A stretch of DNA of 64,000 bases. Origin: Mesostigma viride. Taxonomy: Eukaryota; Streptophyta; Mesostigmatophyceae; Mesostigmatales; Mesostigmataceae. The DNA is taken from contig RPFO01000389.1 in the NCBI GenBank assembly GCA_009746045.1, positions 1,499,982 through 1,563,981 of the forward strand, given 5' to 3'. Numbering within the stretch: position 1 is the first letter of the stretch; each line of letters begins with the position of its first letter. The notes beneath the pieces are model-generated. The model was not told the DNA's origin. It made no database searches and worked only from the letters and a program-made list of their open reading frames with translations. Positions 8,875 to 18,475 of this stretch are shown here, piece after piece. A program made the translations under genes and the position numbers.

Positions 8875-11813
8875 CTAAGTAGACACCAGCAGCTTGTCCC
8901 GCAGGGTGATGAACCGTGCCCTTCCCAGGGCCTTGGTGAAGATGTCAGCCAGGTTGTCCTTGCCAGGGCAGTGACGCATGCAGATGGAGCCCCCCTCCAC
9001 CTGCTCACGGATGAAGTGGTAGCGCACGTCGATGTGCTTGGTGCGCTTGGGGTGCACAGGGTCCTTGGCCAGGGCCACCGCGCCAGTGTTGTCGCACAGC
9101 ACGGTCGTGGGCCCCTCCACAGGTGCACCCAGGTCTCCCAGCAGGCGCCTGAGTGGCAGCACCAGCTGGGTGACGCTGCTCGCAGCAATGTACTCTGCCT
9201 CGCAGGAAGACAGAGCAACAATGGGTTGCTTGCGGCTGCACCACTCCACGGGCGCACCCCGGAACAGGACCAGGTTGCCCGTCACAGAGCGTCTGGACTC
9301 TGGGCAGTTAGCCCAGTCAGCGTCAGTCCAGGCCTCCAGCCCCCCTTCCTGACCATACCGCAGACCCTTGTCCCTCGTGGTGTAGAGGTACCGGATCAGG
9401 CGGTCGGCAGCCTCCATGTGGGCCGCCGTGGGTGCCTGCATGTGCTGGGCCAGTTGGTTGACAGCAAAAGCAATGTCTGGACGTGTCCACAGCGCGACAT
9501 ACAGCACGGCACCGGTTTTGGACTGATACAGCTGGGTGTCCGGGGCATTTAGCTGCATTCCCCCCTCGCGTTGGGGACTAACACGGGACACACTGACCGG
9601 GGTGCGTACAGGGAAGGAGGGAGAAAGCCCAAAGCGGGCAGCCAGGGCCTCAATATACACAGTTTGGTGCAAGGAAAGAGACCGGGAAACAGGGTCGACA
9701 TGGAGAGAAACACCGAGGAAAAAAGAAGGGTCATCGGACTCGGTGATCTGAAACTTGCTGGCCAAACGATGAGACCACGAGGCCAGCCAGGAAGAGGAAG
9801 GACTGCCTGCAATAATGTCGTCGACATGGACAAACACAAACGTACGAGACGTGGGATACACGTACAGGCAGGAATCCGTTGGGCTTTGTACAGCACCATC
9901 GGAGAGAAGATAGGCACTAAATGTTTTGTGCCAGTTACGTGGTGCCTGCTTGATGCCATAGAGGCTGCGTTGCAGCTTCCACACCAGCACATCACCAGCG
10001 GCATCACGCTGCTCAAAGCCAGCAGGAGGACGCACATAGACGTCCTCAGAAAGTGGGGCGTACAAAAACGCAGTGCGAACATCAAGTTGCTTCAGCACAT
10101 ACCCAGACGAGACACCAAAAGCTAGTGCCAAACGAATGGTGGAGGAACGAACAGTAGGGCTAAAGACCTCAGTGAAATCTATGCCTTCCCGCTGAGCAAA
10201 GCCCTTCACAACAAAACGGGCCTTGAAACGGCCATCGCTTTTGACAGCAAACACCCACCGAGATGGAAGGACCTTGGCAGTGCGAGGAAGAGACTTGGAA
10301 GAAACGAGTGAATATACTGCATGCTCGCGAATGCTAGAAAGCTCACTATCCATCGCAGCACGCCACTCAGGGCTAGCATGGGCCTCAGCAAAAGAGGAGG
10401 GGATGGACGTGGAACCTGAGCTAGTGTGGAGTGAGAAAGTATCAAACAGATCACGCACACTCATGTAGTCAGGGTAAAAACGAGCCCATTTAGGGGAAAC
10501 ACGATCAAGAGGGGTTGTGGGTAACACCTGAGCGAGGGGATCATGTGCAACGCCGTCGGACACCAGTGCAGCAGTGGCCATAGCGGCAGCCGGTTGCTTG
10601 CCGCGGAGGGCCTGCACTAATTTGTGTAGCTGGGACGAAGAAGGAGATTCAGCAGCAGGTGTGTCTGCCGTCGACACGTGTCCAGGTGGTGTAGAGGTAG
10701 AAGCCGACGACGCCTCCAGCGCAGGACTTGGTGCGAAAACAGGTGCAGACTCAGACTCAGCGGGTTTGGGCTCAGGACTTGGCGCTGGCGCCTCCTCCAG
10801 TGGCGAGCCCCCCTCACCACTGGCATCCCCCGACAAAGCCTCCAGTGGCGAGCCCCCCTCACCACTGGCATCCCCCAAAGCAGTGCCCCCACTGCTGGCA
10901 GCGCCCACAGCAGCGTCCTCACTGCTGGCAGCGGCGCGCCGCGCCATGGCTCTAGTCACAGGACCAGAGGGCGGTAGGGCCAGAGTAGTATCAGGCCCAG
11001 GGACAGAATTCTCAGTGACCGGTGGCAGCAGAAGCTCGGAAGCCTCCTCCCCCTCCACCAGTGCCGGCAGCAGCTGAGGTGATGGCAGGGCGTCGTTGCG
11101 CCAGGCCTCATTGAAGGCCACGTGGCGACGTTGCACCAAAGTGCGAGTGGCGGAGTCCAGGATCAGATATGCCGGCGAGTCGGGAGCATAACCGACAAAA
11201 ATGCCAGGCATGGCCTTGGCCTCCAGCTTGCCACGATGCCCTTCCACACGATGCCAGGCTGGGCAGCCGAAAATGCGCATGTGCGACAGATCAGCGTGAT
11301 GACCTGTCAGCAAAAAGTGTGGCGTGGCATCACCAGGATTCGAGGAGCACGGCAGGCGGTTCAGGATATAAATAGCACACTGGAGTGCCAATGCCCAGTA
11401 TGCCTTCCCCAGGCCGGCGTGTGTCAACATCGCCAGAGTCATGCCCATTGCCAGGCCCCAGAGCCGCTCCGCTACGCCGTTCTGCTCAGGGCAGTAAGGC
11501 GCGGAGAACTCCTGGTGGACGCGGTGTTCAGCACACACCGCCCGCCAGGCTTGACCGGTGAAGACCGCGTCGTTGTCGGTGCGCAGCACGACAGAGCCGG
11601 CGTAGAAGGGGCGAATATCGCGGACGAGCAGCTCTGCAAACCGCCCCACCGCCTCGTCCTTGGTCTTGAGCGCAAACCCCCATCGCCACCGAGTGGCATC
11701 GTCAGTGACGCCCAAGAAGTAGCGGGCTCCCCCCAGCGACTCGACGCTCATCGGGCCCAGCAGGTCGCCATGAAGCTTGGCGCGCGGCACAGTGGATCGC
11801 CGCTGCCCTAGCG
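8875..11813 (-). CDS. pol: Cop1 pol: integrase core, reverse transcriptase, RNase H
   Basis: About 979 codons up to the A1 insertion; the positions below count from the Met encoded at 11790. The integrase core has D9 (LHGDLLGP), D72 (LRTDN) and E108 (NGVAERL), an exact D-D-35-E. A long Ser/Pro/Ala-rich linker (about 240-430) contains a 12-residue direct duplication (GDASGEGGSPLE). Reverse transcriptase spans roughly 490-740, with QLDVRTAFL and the catalytic VHVDDI (D657, D658). RNase H spans about 815-950 with WTDADW, CEAEY and LCDN, followed by the copia signature KRTKHIDVRYHFIREQV and LADIFTKAL. All catalytic residues are present and there are no internal stops. The reading frame is separated from the protease half (21755-22626) only by A1 and its target duplication. 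Confidence 0.95.
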
Positions 11814-11818
11814 GAAAT

Positions 11819-12436
11819 AGTTAACGTAAAGGATTTACGTTAGATGGATAGAGATTGTTACGCTCTTTCCAACGGCACCTTGAACGCCTCATTTGGTTAA
11901 GGAACGTAAAAGTTATGACGTTTCCTAGGCTGTGCCGACAGTACCCGGCGCGCCACTGTGGGCGCGTACGGACACAGGATGTACAAGTGTCACTTTGATA
12001 GTCCGCAGGACGTTGACAGGACTTGTACAGGACTTGATGGTCAATTGATAGGTACCCGCGCTGTAGCGCGCCAGGACCTATGAGACAATTGATGCTGATC
12101 AGTGTACGGATAGGTCCACAGGACTAGCCGTATGGACAATTGATAGATCTGCGCGCCAAAGGAGTGCCAGAGTCTGTGTAATCAATTGATTGACAGTTCA
12201 GCTGTGACAGTGCAGCTGAATACTTGGACGCGTCCCTAGCAACCTATATGTGTGACTTGGTAGCTCTAGGACGCCAGTTCTTGCGTGCACGCTCTCTTGG
12301 CACTGCGACCCTGTCGTCTGTGCTGCGTGCAGTCTTGGAAGTGACGTGACTTACGTCTGTGTTCCTTTATTCATAATAAAGGCAACTTTCCTGCAAGAAC
12401 CATGGCGGAATTCAAGGCATTCACGCTCTCACAACT
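11819..12436 (+). repeat. 5' LTR of A1 (618 bp)
   Basis: It begins AGTTAACGTAAAGG and ends CTCTCACAACT. A possible polyadenylation signal AATAAA is at 12375-12380. Confidence 0.93.
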
Positions 12437-12445
12437 CGTATTACA
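12437..12445 (+). promoter_or_regulatory. Primer-binding position of A1, complementary to the 3' UTR
   Basis: CGTATTACA follows the LTR directly. Its exact complement TGTAATACG is at 18974-18982 in the 3' UTR. It does not start with TGG, so the usual tRNA 3'-CCA pairing is not possible here. Confidence 0.6.
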
Positions 12446-12460
12446 CGCCTCGTTCCAAAC

Positions 12461-13210
12461 ATGCCGAATTCTGAAGAATTCCGAATTCCAACGGATGAGG
12501 AGGTAGCTGCTCCGCCGGCTGACCCCTTACCGGCTCCGCGTTCGCGCGAGCCCAGGCCGGCTGCGCCATCGTGGCAACAATTACTTGACGAGGTCACGAT
12601 TTCGCTGGACGAACTACATCGTCGGCAGCGCGCAGCTCTTCCATTGCTCGGGGATTTTCCCGAGGACCCCCACCTGCCGCAACTGGTGCCGGCAATTCGC
12701 GGGCCGCTGGACACCATTCGAAATATTCTTTCGCAATTCACGGTCCAGGTCCGTGGCGGTTTGCGGTCGGTAACTGAGGTCACCACCGCCATCGAGGAGA
12801 TCGACAACGCCATTTCCTCGCTGACCGGCTACCAGAGAAACCTGCAAAACTGGGCATCGACACGCACGGGGGGCGCGCCGGTGGTCACAACCAACTTATT
12901 TCAAGACCTCGCATTGCTGTCGCTGCTCACCCGCGGCGTACGCAGTCGAGAACGCCAGGTTCTCATTAACCTGGTGGCTTTTCTTGCAGCCTTGCGAGAG
13001 TGGATTCCCGCAGGCTGGGAGTTGCTGTCGATCTTTACACATCCTCTGCGCCTCGTCGCGCGTCGGCGAATTGAAATTTTCGAACCGACGCAAAACGCAG
13101 CCAACACACCGGTGTTGATCCATACGGGCGCAGGTCCGGCACACACGCCGGATATGGAGGACCCAGCGTACTCCTACCAGTACTGTGATTTTCGCGGCCT
13201 CGATTACTGA
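12461..13210 (+). CDS. AGT-A ORF1, unknown 249-residue protein
   Basis: An intact ATG-to-stop ORF starting 24 bp after the LTR, in the same place as ORF1 of AGT-B elements. The N-terminus is Pro-rich. The middle is predicted helical (SWQQLLDEVTISLDELHRRQ; TEVTTAIEEIDNAISSLTGY), followed by LLSLLTRGVRSRERQVLINL and then GWELLSIFTHPLRLVARRR. No zinc finger, membrane segment or catalytic motif is visible. The GWELLSIFTHPLRL segment may be a distant counterpart of the RWVITTRPFGIWS block of AGT-B ORF1, which would make them one family, but that is weak. Function unknown. Possible roles are a capsid partner or an RNA-binding protein. Confidence 0.75.
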   Translation: MPNSEEFRIPTDEEVAAPPADPLPAPRSREPRPAAPSWQQLLDEVTISLDELHRRQRAALPLLGDFPEDPHLPQLVPAIRGPLDTIRNILSQFTVQVRGGLRSVTEVTTAIEEIDNAISSLTGYQRNLQNWASTRTGGAPVVTTNLFQDLALLSLLTRGVRSRERQVLINLVAFLAALREWIPAGWELLSIFTHPLRLVARRRIEIFEPTQNAANTPVLIHTGAGPAHTPDMEDPAYSYQYCDFRGLDY

Positions 13211-13373
13211 ATAAATCGGCCCGTTTTCACGTACAAGTCGGCATTTTGTCGATTTTCAGCGGCAATTCGCGGGGGCGGCGGCGACACCGGCGCAGGCGGC
13301 AATTGCGACAGTTTTTTGTACATACTTTATTTGCTGCTTTGCTGAGGTGTTTTTGAATAGCTTGTAGTGCAGA

Positions 13374-14496
13374 ATGGCAGACGGGCGCCGTAGCAAAGGT
13401 GCCCCAGCCAGTGGGAATAATGGTGGTGCTGGTAGTGGGACAGCTCACGTAGATGACGTGGGTGTCACCGGCGAAATTACCAATGTTCATCACAACCCTA
13501 ATAATACACAAGCTGTTCTTGGTTATGATCTCACTACCCAGGGTTTGCTTATTGTGAATCAACTGCAACCTGTCACGTCAGACACAAAGCCCAAGCAGGC
13601 TGAGGAGTTTGTGGAGGGGCTAGAGAGAGGGGTTTCCAAGTTTTTACGGTGGTACAAACTATTACCAGATCTGGATAGGTAGCCAGACTTTTGGCAAATA
13701 TACAGATCAGATAAAGGACCTCACTAGAGAGTGTAAGAAGGCCAACAAGGCCTGGGCAGTCTACGTGGCAGAGCTGAGGGAACTGCTAGAGGATCAGAGG
13801 AAGAAAGTGGGGATCCATTGGCAGGATAAATACCAAGGGTGGGAGGTCAAGGGAGACCTGATCCAGAACTTCCTTAACTATTGTAAAATGGTTGAGGAGG
13901 GCAGGGCTCACGGCTTTAATGTTGCTGACAACATAGCCCTGACAAACTGGCTCAAGGTTTCTGGGCTGGACAAGGCTACACGTGGCTCCTTAAAGGTCAT
14001 GTGTGCCCCACACTCAACCCTCAAGGCCTACAAGGTCATAATCAAACAAGCACTCGAGGCTGAGGAGCTGTTTGAGGGAGGAGTGCCAGCAGTGAAGGCT
14101 ACCCAGGCAGGTGGGCGTACCCAGGGTGGCTCCAAATCGTCCGAGGCTGACAGAAGCCAAGGAGGGCGTAGGGGCAACCACAACAAGCGAAAGGCCAATC
14201 ATTCACCCGACCCTGACGGGAGGTCACACTCCAAGTCGGTGTTCAGGCGGGTGGGTGGTCAGCCCAAGCAGGGCAACGCGTCTGACAACGGGGGCAGTGG
14301 CCAGGGCAAGTCAAAGATACAATGCTACCTGTGCAAGGGGTGGGGGCACATCAAGAAGGAGTGTCCCAGCTTCAAGAAGACCCAGGGCCAGGGCAGCAAC
14401 AAGAATAACAACAAAAACAACAACAAGAACAACAACAAGTCCCAGGCAGGCCAGCCTTCAAAGGGCAGTCAGCAAGAAGACAACAAGGAGCAGTGA
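13374..14496 (+). pseudogene. gag: AGT-A gag with CCHC knuckle, one frameshift
   Basis: It starts at ATG 13374 and ends at UGA 14494-14496. The N-terminal part reads to 13682 and the rest continues in another frame, indicating a one-base indel near 13670. The C-terminal half has a basic, Gly/Ser-rich stretch and then a zinc knuckle, C-YL-C-KGWG-H-IKKE-C (CX2CX4HX4C). An Asn/Lys-repeat tail encoded by AACAAC/AACAAG follows. Gag should form the capsid and bind the genomic RNA. The stop is followed by CTG and pol continues in the same frame. Confidence 0.85.
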
Positions 14497-14499
14497 CTG
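14494..14499 (+). promoter_or_regulatory. Candidate readthrough stop UGA-CUG between gag and pol
   Basis: The frame continues open after the UGA through the pol N-terminus with no nearby ATG (the first is at 14638). The equivalent sites are UGA-CUA in B1 and UGA-CUU in B2. Confidence 0.6.
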
Positions 14500-17400
14500 T
14501 CTGAGGCAACCCCTACACACCTTAATTCACCCAAAGGGGAGGCCAGGTGCTCCAATGCAGATTTTATATCTGGGCAACAAGAGGGTGATCTCCAGGTTCA
14601 GGGTGGCCCCAGGTCACCTGGAGAGGTACAGGTTCCTATGAAGACGTCCTTGACAGCTGGTGCAGCTGTAAGAATGTCTGACCCCATGCATCCTCGTGCT
14701 GGGCACGAGGGTGGACCTCTCATTTTGAGAGAAACCAATGTACAACCACAGAGGGGTGTGAAGGCCTCTGGTGGTATGCATGTGGTCCCTGCTGGCGGTC
14801 CAGGTGTTGGGCATGAGCAGGGTGACTCAGGCTCTGAGTCAGAACAGGATGGAAGTCAGCATGGTGATGCTGGACAACCTGACAGCACAGTCCTGACTGT
14901 GCCAGGGACTGCTTCCTCTGTGTACCAGGAGTTGGGTGCCCGAATCCTGGCACAACATGTTTGGGCATGCCACTTCTCTGTCAAACAACTTTGCCTTCCG
15001 TATGGGCAGGGCACAGTTAAAGCCCGACCGGCTCAGCTATGGCGGTCGGTCACGTTGAGCTTGGGATAAGGTGAACACAGAGAACTACTGTCGGAGCTGG
15101 CCCACCACTGGTTTATGTCTTAGCCAGCAAACCCTATCCGGTTAGCCGTAACCGTGGGACCAGCTAGCCGTCCGTACTGACCCGGATAAGGCCCCGGACT
15201 GGGGCCTAGGTGGCGCCGGCCCTAGGCGCCGCCCTTAGACCGGTCGCCCGCATCGGACCGCCGGATTATAGCCGGCGGCTGAGCGGACGCTAGCGGATGG
15301 CGTGCGGACGGACATGGGGAACTCAGAGCCAGATCCTAGGGCTCTAGAGTTACTCAACTGGCACCCCTTCTCAAGGCGTGTCAGCAAGCTGCCTCACGGT
15401 GTAAGTGCCAGTTGTCCTCCAACAAGCCCAGGAAATCACATGCCAAAGCTCTACCTCAGAGCATTGGTGATCTGCAGTGTGATATCCAACACATCAGGGG
15501 CATGCAACTGTTGGTGTGCGTGGACAGGTACACAAAATACAAGGTGCTTGAGCATTTACCTTCTATGAAGAACAGGTACTTGCTGGCTGCCCTGCAGAAT
15601 GTAAGAGCCAAGTTTCCTACCACAAGGATCCAGGTGGACATGCAGTTTCAGCATCTCAAGGGTGATCCCACCCTTCCTGAGTTGCTGGTTACACCTAGGG
15701 AGGCTCATGGGCAGCAGGGTGCTATCGAGAGGGCAATCCAGGAGGTCAAGAAATTGATCATCTCTGAAGACTGGGTACCCTTGTCTGCACCTGCACTTGT
15801 CAGGAGTGCATGGCTGAGGAACGTGGAGCAGCAGCTGAACAGCAGGGTTAACTTCTACTATGATGGAGTTGCTGTCAGCCCAATGGGTCTATATCATGGC
15901 CTGTGCCCACCACATGTGCTGGAGGGCTGGAAACATGCTGCACATGTCACCTTTGCCAAGCTGAGGGAGAAGGACCGGGGTTGGAAGATGCTGGAGCCAC
16001 AAGTGGGTCAGAAGGTCCTAGCTTGGAAGGAACCTAGCCTTTATGGCAAACGTGGTAGCTGGAGTCCTGGGGTGGTTACCCAGGTTGATGAAGCTAGCCA
16101 CGCATGCTTGGTCAGCATGGAGGACGAACCAAAGCATGTACACCGGCTGAGTTGGTCATATGTCAAGCCTAACCTGATGAATGAGGGCAGTCAGGCACAA
16201 GGCTCACAGGATCTGCAGGATTTTCAGGTCCCAAGTGACATCACTGACGCAACGACCACATCTGTTGCAGGGGAATCTGTCAGCCCTGGCCAGGTTGCAG
16301 AGGTACTGTTGAACAGGCTGCAAGGTCAACAGCTGGGGAGTCAACTGTCAAGCCCAAGGCACTAACCAAGCCCAGGGGGACAAGTTTGGCTGGATTGATT
16401 GGGGCTCTACAAAGGGCCAAGAAGCAGCCCAAGGTAGCCAAGCTCAGGTGGCATGGCAATCTGGGGCTGGACACTGCCTTAGAGGTAGACACTAATTCTC
16501 AGGTTTCCATCATTGGGACCAGGGCTGCAGCAGGGTACAGCATGACTGAACCCAGCTATCAGTTTGTGTCTGACTTCAGTGGCGGGGTACACGTGAAGGT
16601 ACTGGGTGAGGTATCTATTCCTATCCTTGGACAGGACACTGCTTTTTGTGTCTTGGAGGGCTATCAGGGACCTGCTCTTCTGGGGCAGAATTTCCTATGC
16701 CAGGATGGGGTAGTGATCACGTCCTCTCTCCTGACTAAGGAAGGGGCTGGTCAGGTCCCACTGATTAATTTCAGGACCACTCACCTATCACGTGCAGTAA
16801 CCAGGACGGTTAAGCGTGTGCAAGTGTGCCAGGGGCAGGAGCCCTTGGTTGATGACCTCATACTGCCAGCTGCTAGTCATCCAAGCAGTTTGGGCATTGG
16901 TCCTCACTCACTTGCTGGACACAGCCCTATCAACTACCAAGGCCTGGTGAAGCTCATGTCCTCTCCCATTATGTGTCCCCAGGTCACACTGGGTCTGATT
17001 AAATCTGGGGAGGACTGGATCTCCAAGAAATGCGTGGAACCTGTCAATGACCTGCCTCCTGCACGACGTCTACTCAAGCTCAAGTTTGTCATCAAGATGA
17101 AGGAGGTGGACGGGGTCAAGGTACCACATGTCAGGCCAGTGCTGAATGAGTTCAAGGGTACTGGTGAGTGCACTGCTGAGGAGTTGTATACCCCTGGCAT
17201 GTTGCATGACACTTGGAGGCTGCTGCTGTGTGTATTTCTAGGCCTTCTCAACAAGGGCTTGGACTATGGCTCAGTGGTGGTAGACTTCAAGAGGGCATTT
17301 CTGGAGGGGGATGCAGATGTGGCACAGGAAAAGTGGGAGGGCAAGACGCCTTTCTATGTCAGGGTGCCTGCTGTATGGAAAAGGGACATTCACACTGAGT

Positions 17401-18475
17401 TCCTTAAAATCCTCAAGGGCCTGGAGGGCCTGAGGTCAAGTCCAATAATCTGGAGGGAGACTCTCAACCGTTTCCTGAAGGAGCATTGCAACTTGAAGGT
17501 CTCTCCTGTAGACCCCTGTCTGTTTCTGGGGCAATGGGAAGGCCTACCAGTGTATGCTTCGCTGCACGGGGATGACCTACATCTGATAGCTCCCACGTCG
17601 TGGCTTAAGGAGCTGATCTCCATCATTAAGTCCAAGTTTCCTCTGGGTAGGGAGCAATGGCAGGTGGAGAATGAGCCTCTGCTGTTTGTGGGCATGGAGG
17701 CCACACTGGTGAAGAAGGGGGGGAGTGGCGTATGCTGCTGGTGGGGGGCAATGATTATCAAGAGACCCTCATTAGCAAGCTTCCTCCAGTCATCACACAG
17801 GCACTGTGTCCCATGGTGAGGGGCATGGTTGCTTGGGTGGCAGGCATTTCCAGGCCAGACCTTATGGTCATAGCCAGGTTGCCTGATGACATGCTGGTGG
17901 AGCTAGGGTCTGCCAAGGTGGCTGATCAGGTCAGGGCTTCATCTGGCATTCTGTTGTCTGCAGTGGATTTATCACAACCCATTTGCATGGAGCTGTATGT
18001 GGATAGCTCAATGGACAGCAGGCAGGTCTCCAAGGTCAGGGGCAGGGCTGCAGGGCTCTTTGTGCTCAGACAGGAAGGCCTGGGGAGTTTGGTGAGCTGG
18101 TTTAGTCGCCTGCACAAACGGGTGGCTGTCAGCAGTGATGTGGCAGAATGCAGGGCTATTTGTGAAGGCATTCACACAAGCCTTTATCTGAAGGAGTTGC
18201 TTCATCAGATGACTTCTAACACTCCTTGGCCACTTCAGGTTACCACTCTTCTAAAAACAGACTCCATGGGGATGGTGCAGTTTGTGCACAGGCAGATGGC
18301 CAGAAGTAGGGACTTGGATTATCTCCTTCTTAAGGAATTGTCCTCCTTGGCCAATATTGAGCATATCCCTGGGGTTGACAATCCTGCTGATGCTTTGACC
18401 AAGCTAGTGCAGAAGGCAGCAGTGCAATACAAGGTTCTTCAGTCTCTGATGGACCCATCTCAGCAAGCTGTCTAA
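14497..18475 (+). pseudogene. pol: AGT-A pol: INT, protease-like, RT, RNase H, with frameshifts
   Basis: It is interrupted by a solo LTR (15015-15359) and read in three frames. Integrase: QCDIQHIRG, then QVDMQF, then GQQGAIERAIQEVK, spacing D-29-E, followed by an SH3-like tail (VGQKVLAWKEPSLYGKRGSW ... HRLSWSYVKP). Next comes a retropepsin-like segment, EVDTNSQVSII ... ALLGQNFL, from about 16480 to 16700. Reverse transcriptase follows (KMKEVDGVKVPHVRP, VDFKRAFLEGD, SLHGDDLHL), then RNase H (ELYVDSSMD, AECRAICEG, KTDSMGMV, GVDNPADALTKL). Breaks lie near 16365 and in a G-run near 17720. The protease-like segment after integrase is the group's unusual feature. Confidence 0.88.
15015..15359 (-). 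repeat. Solo AGT-C LTR (345 bp)
   Basis: Flanked by GGCAC at 15010-15014 and 15360-15364. On the minus strand it begins AGTTGAGTAACTC and ends GGGCTTTAACT. It is the same 345-bp unit as the LTRs of C1 and C2. It interrupts A1 pol, so it is younger than A1. Confidence 0.93.

Noticed and set aside
8971-11811. Plus-strand open frames across the Cop1 pol region
   Set aside because: They overlap a clearly coding minus strand and have no recognisable content; shadows of G+C-rich codons.
15015-15359. The 345-bp repeat as a MITE, because it has AGTT/AACT inverted ends
   Set aside because: It is found directly before gag in C1 and at both ends of C2 in the same orientation, so it is an LTR.
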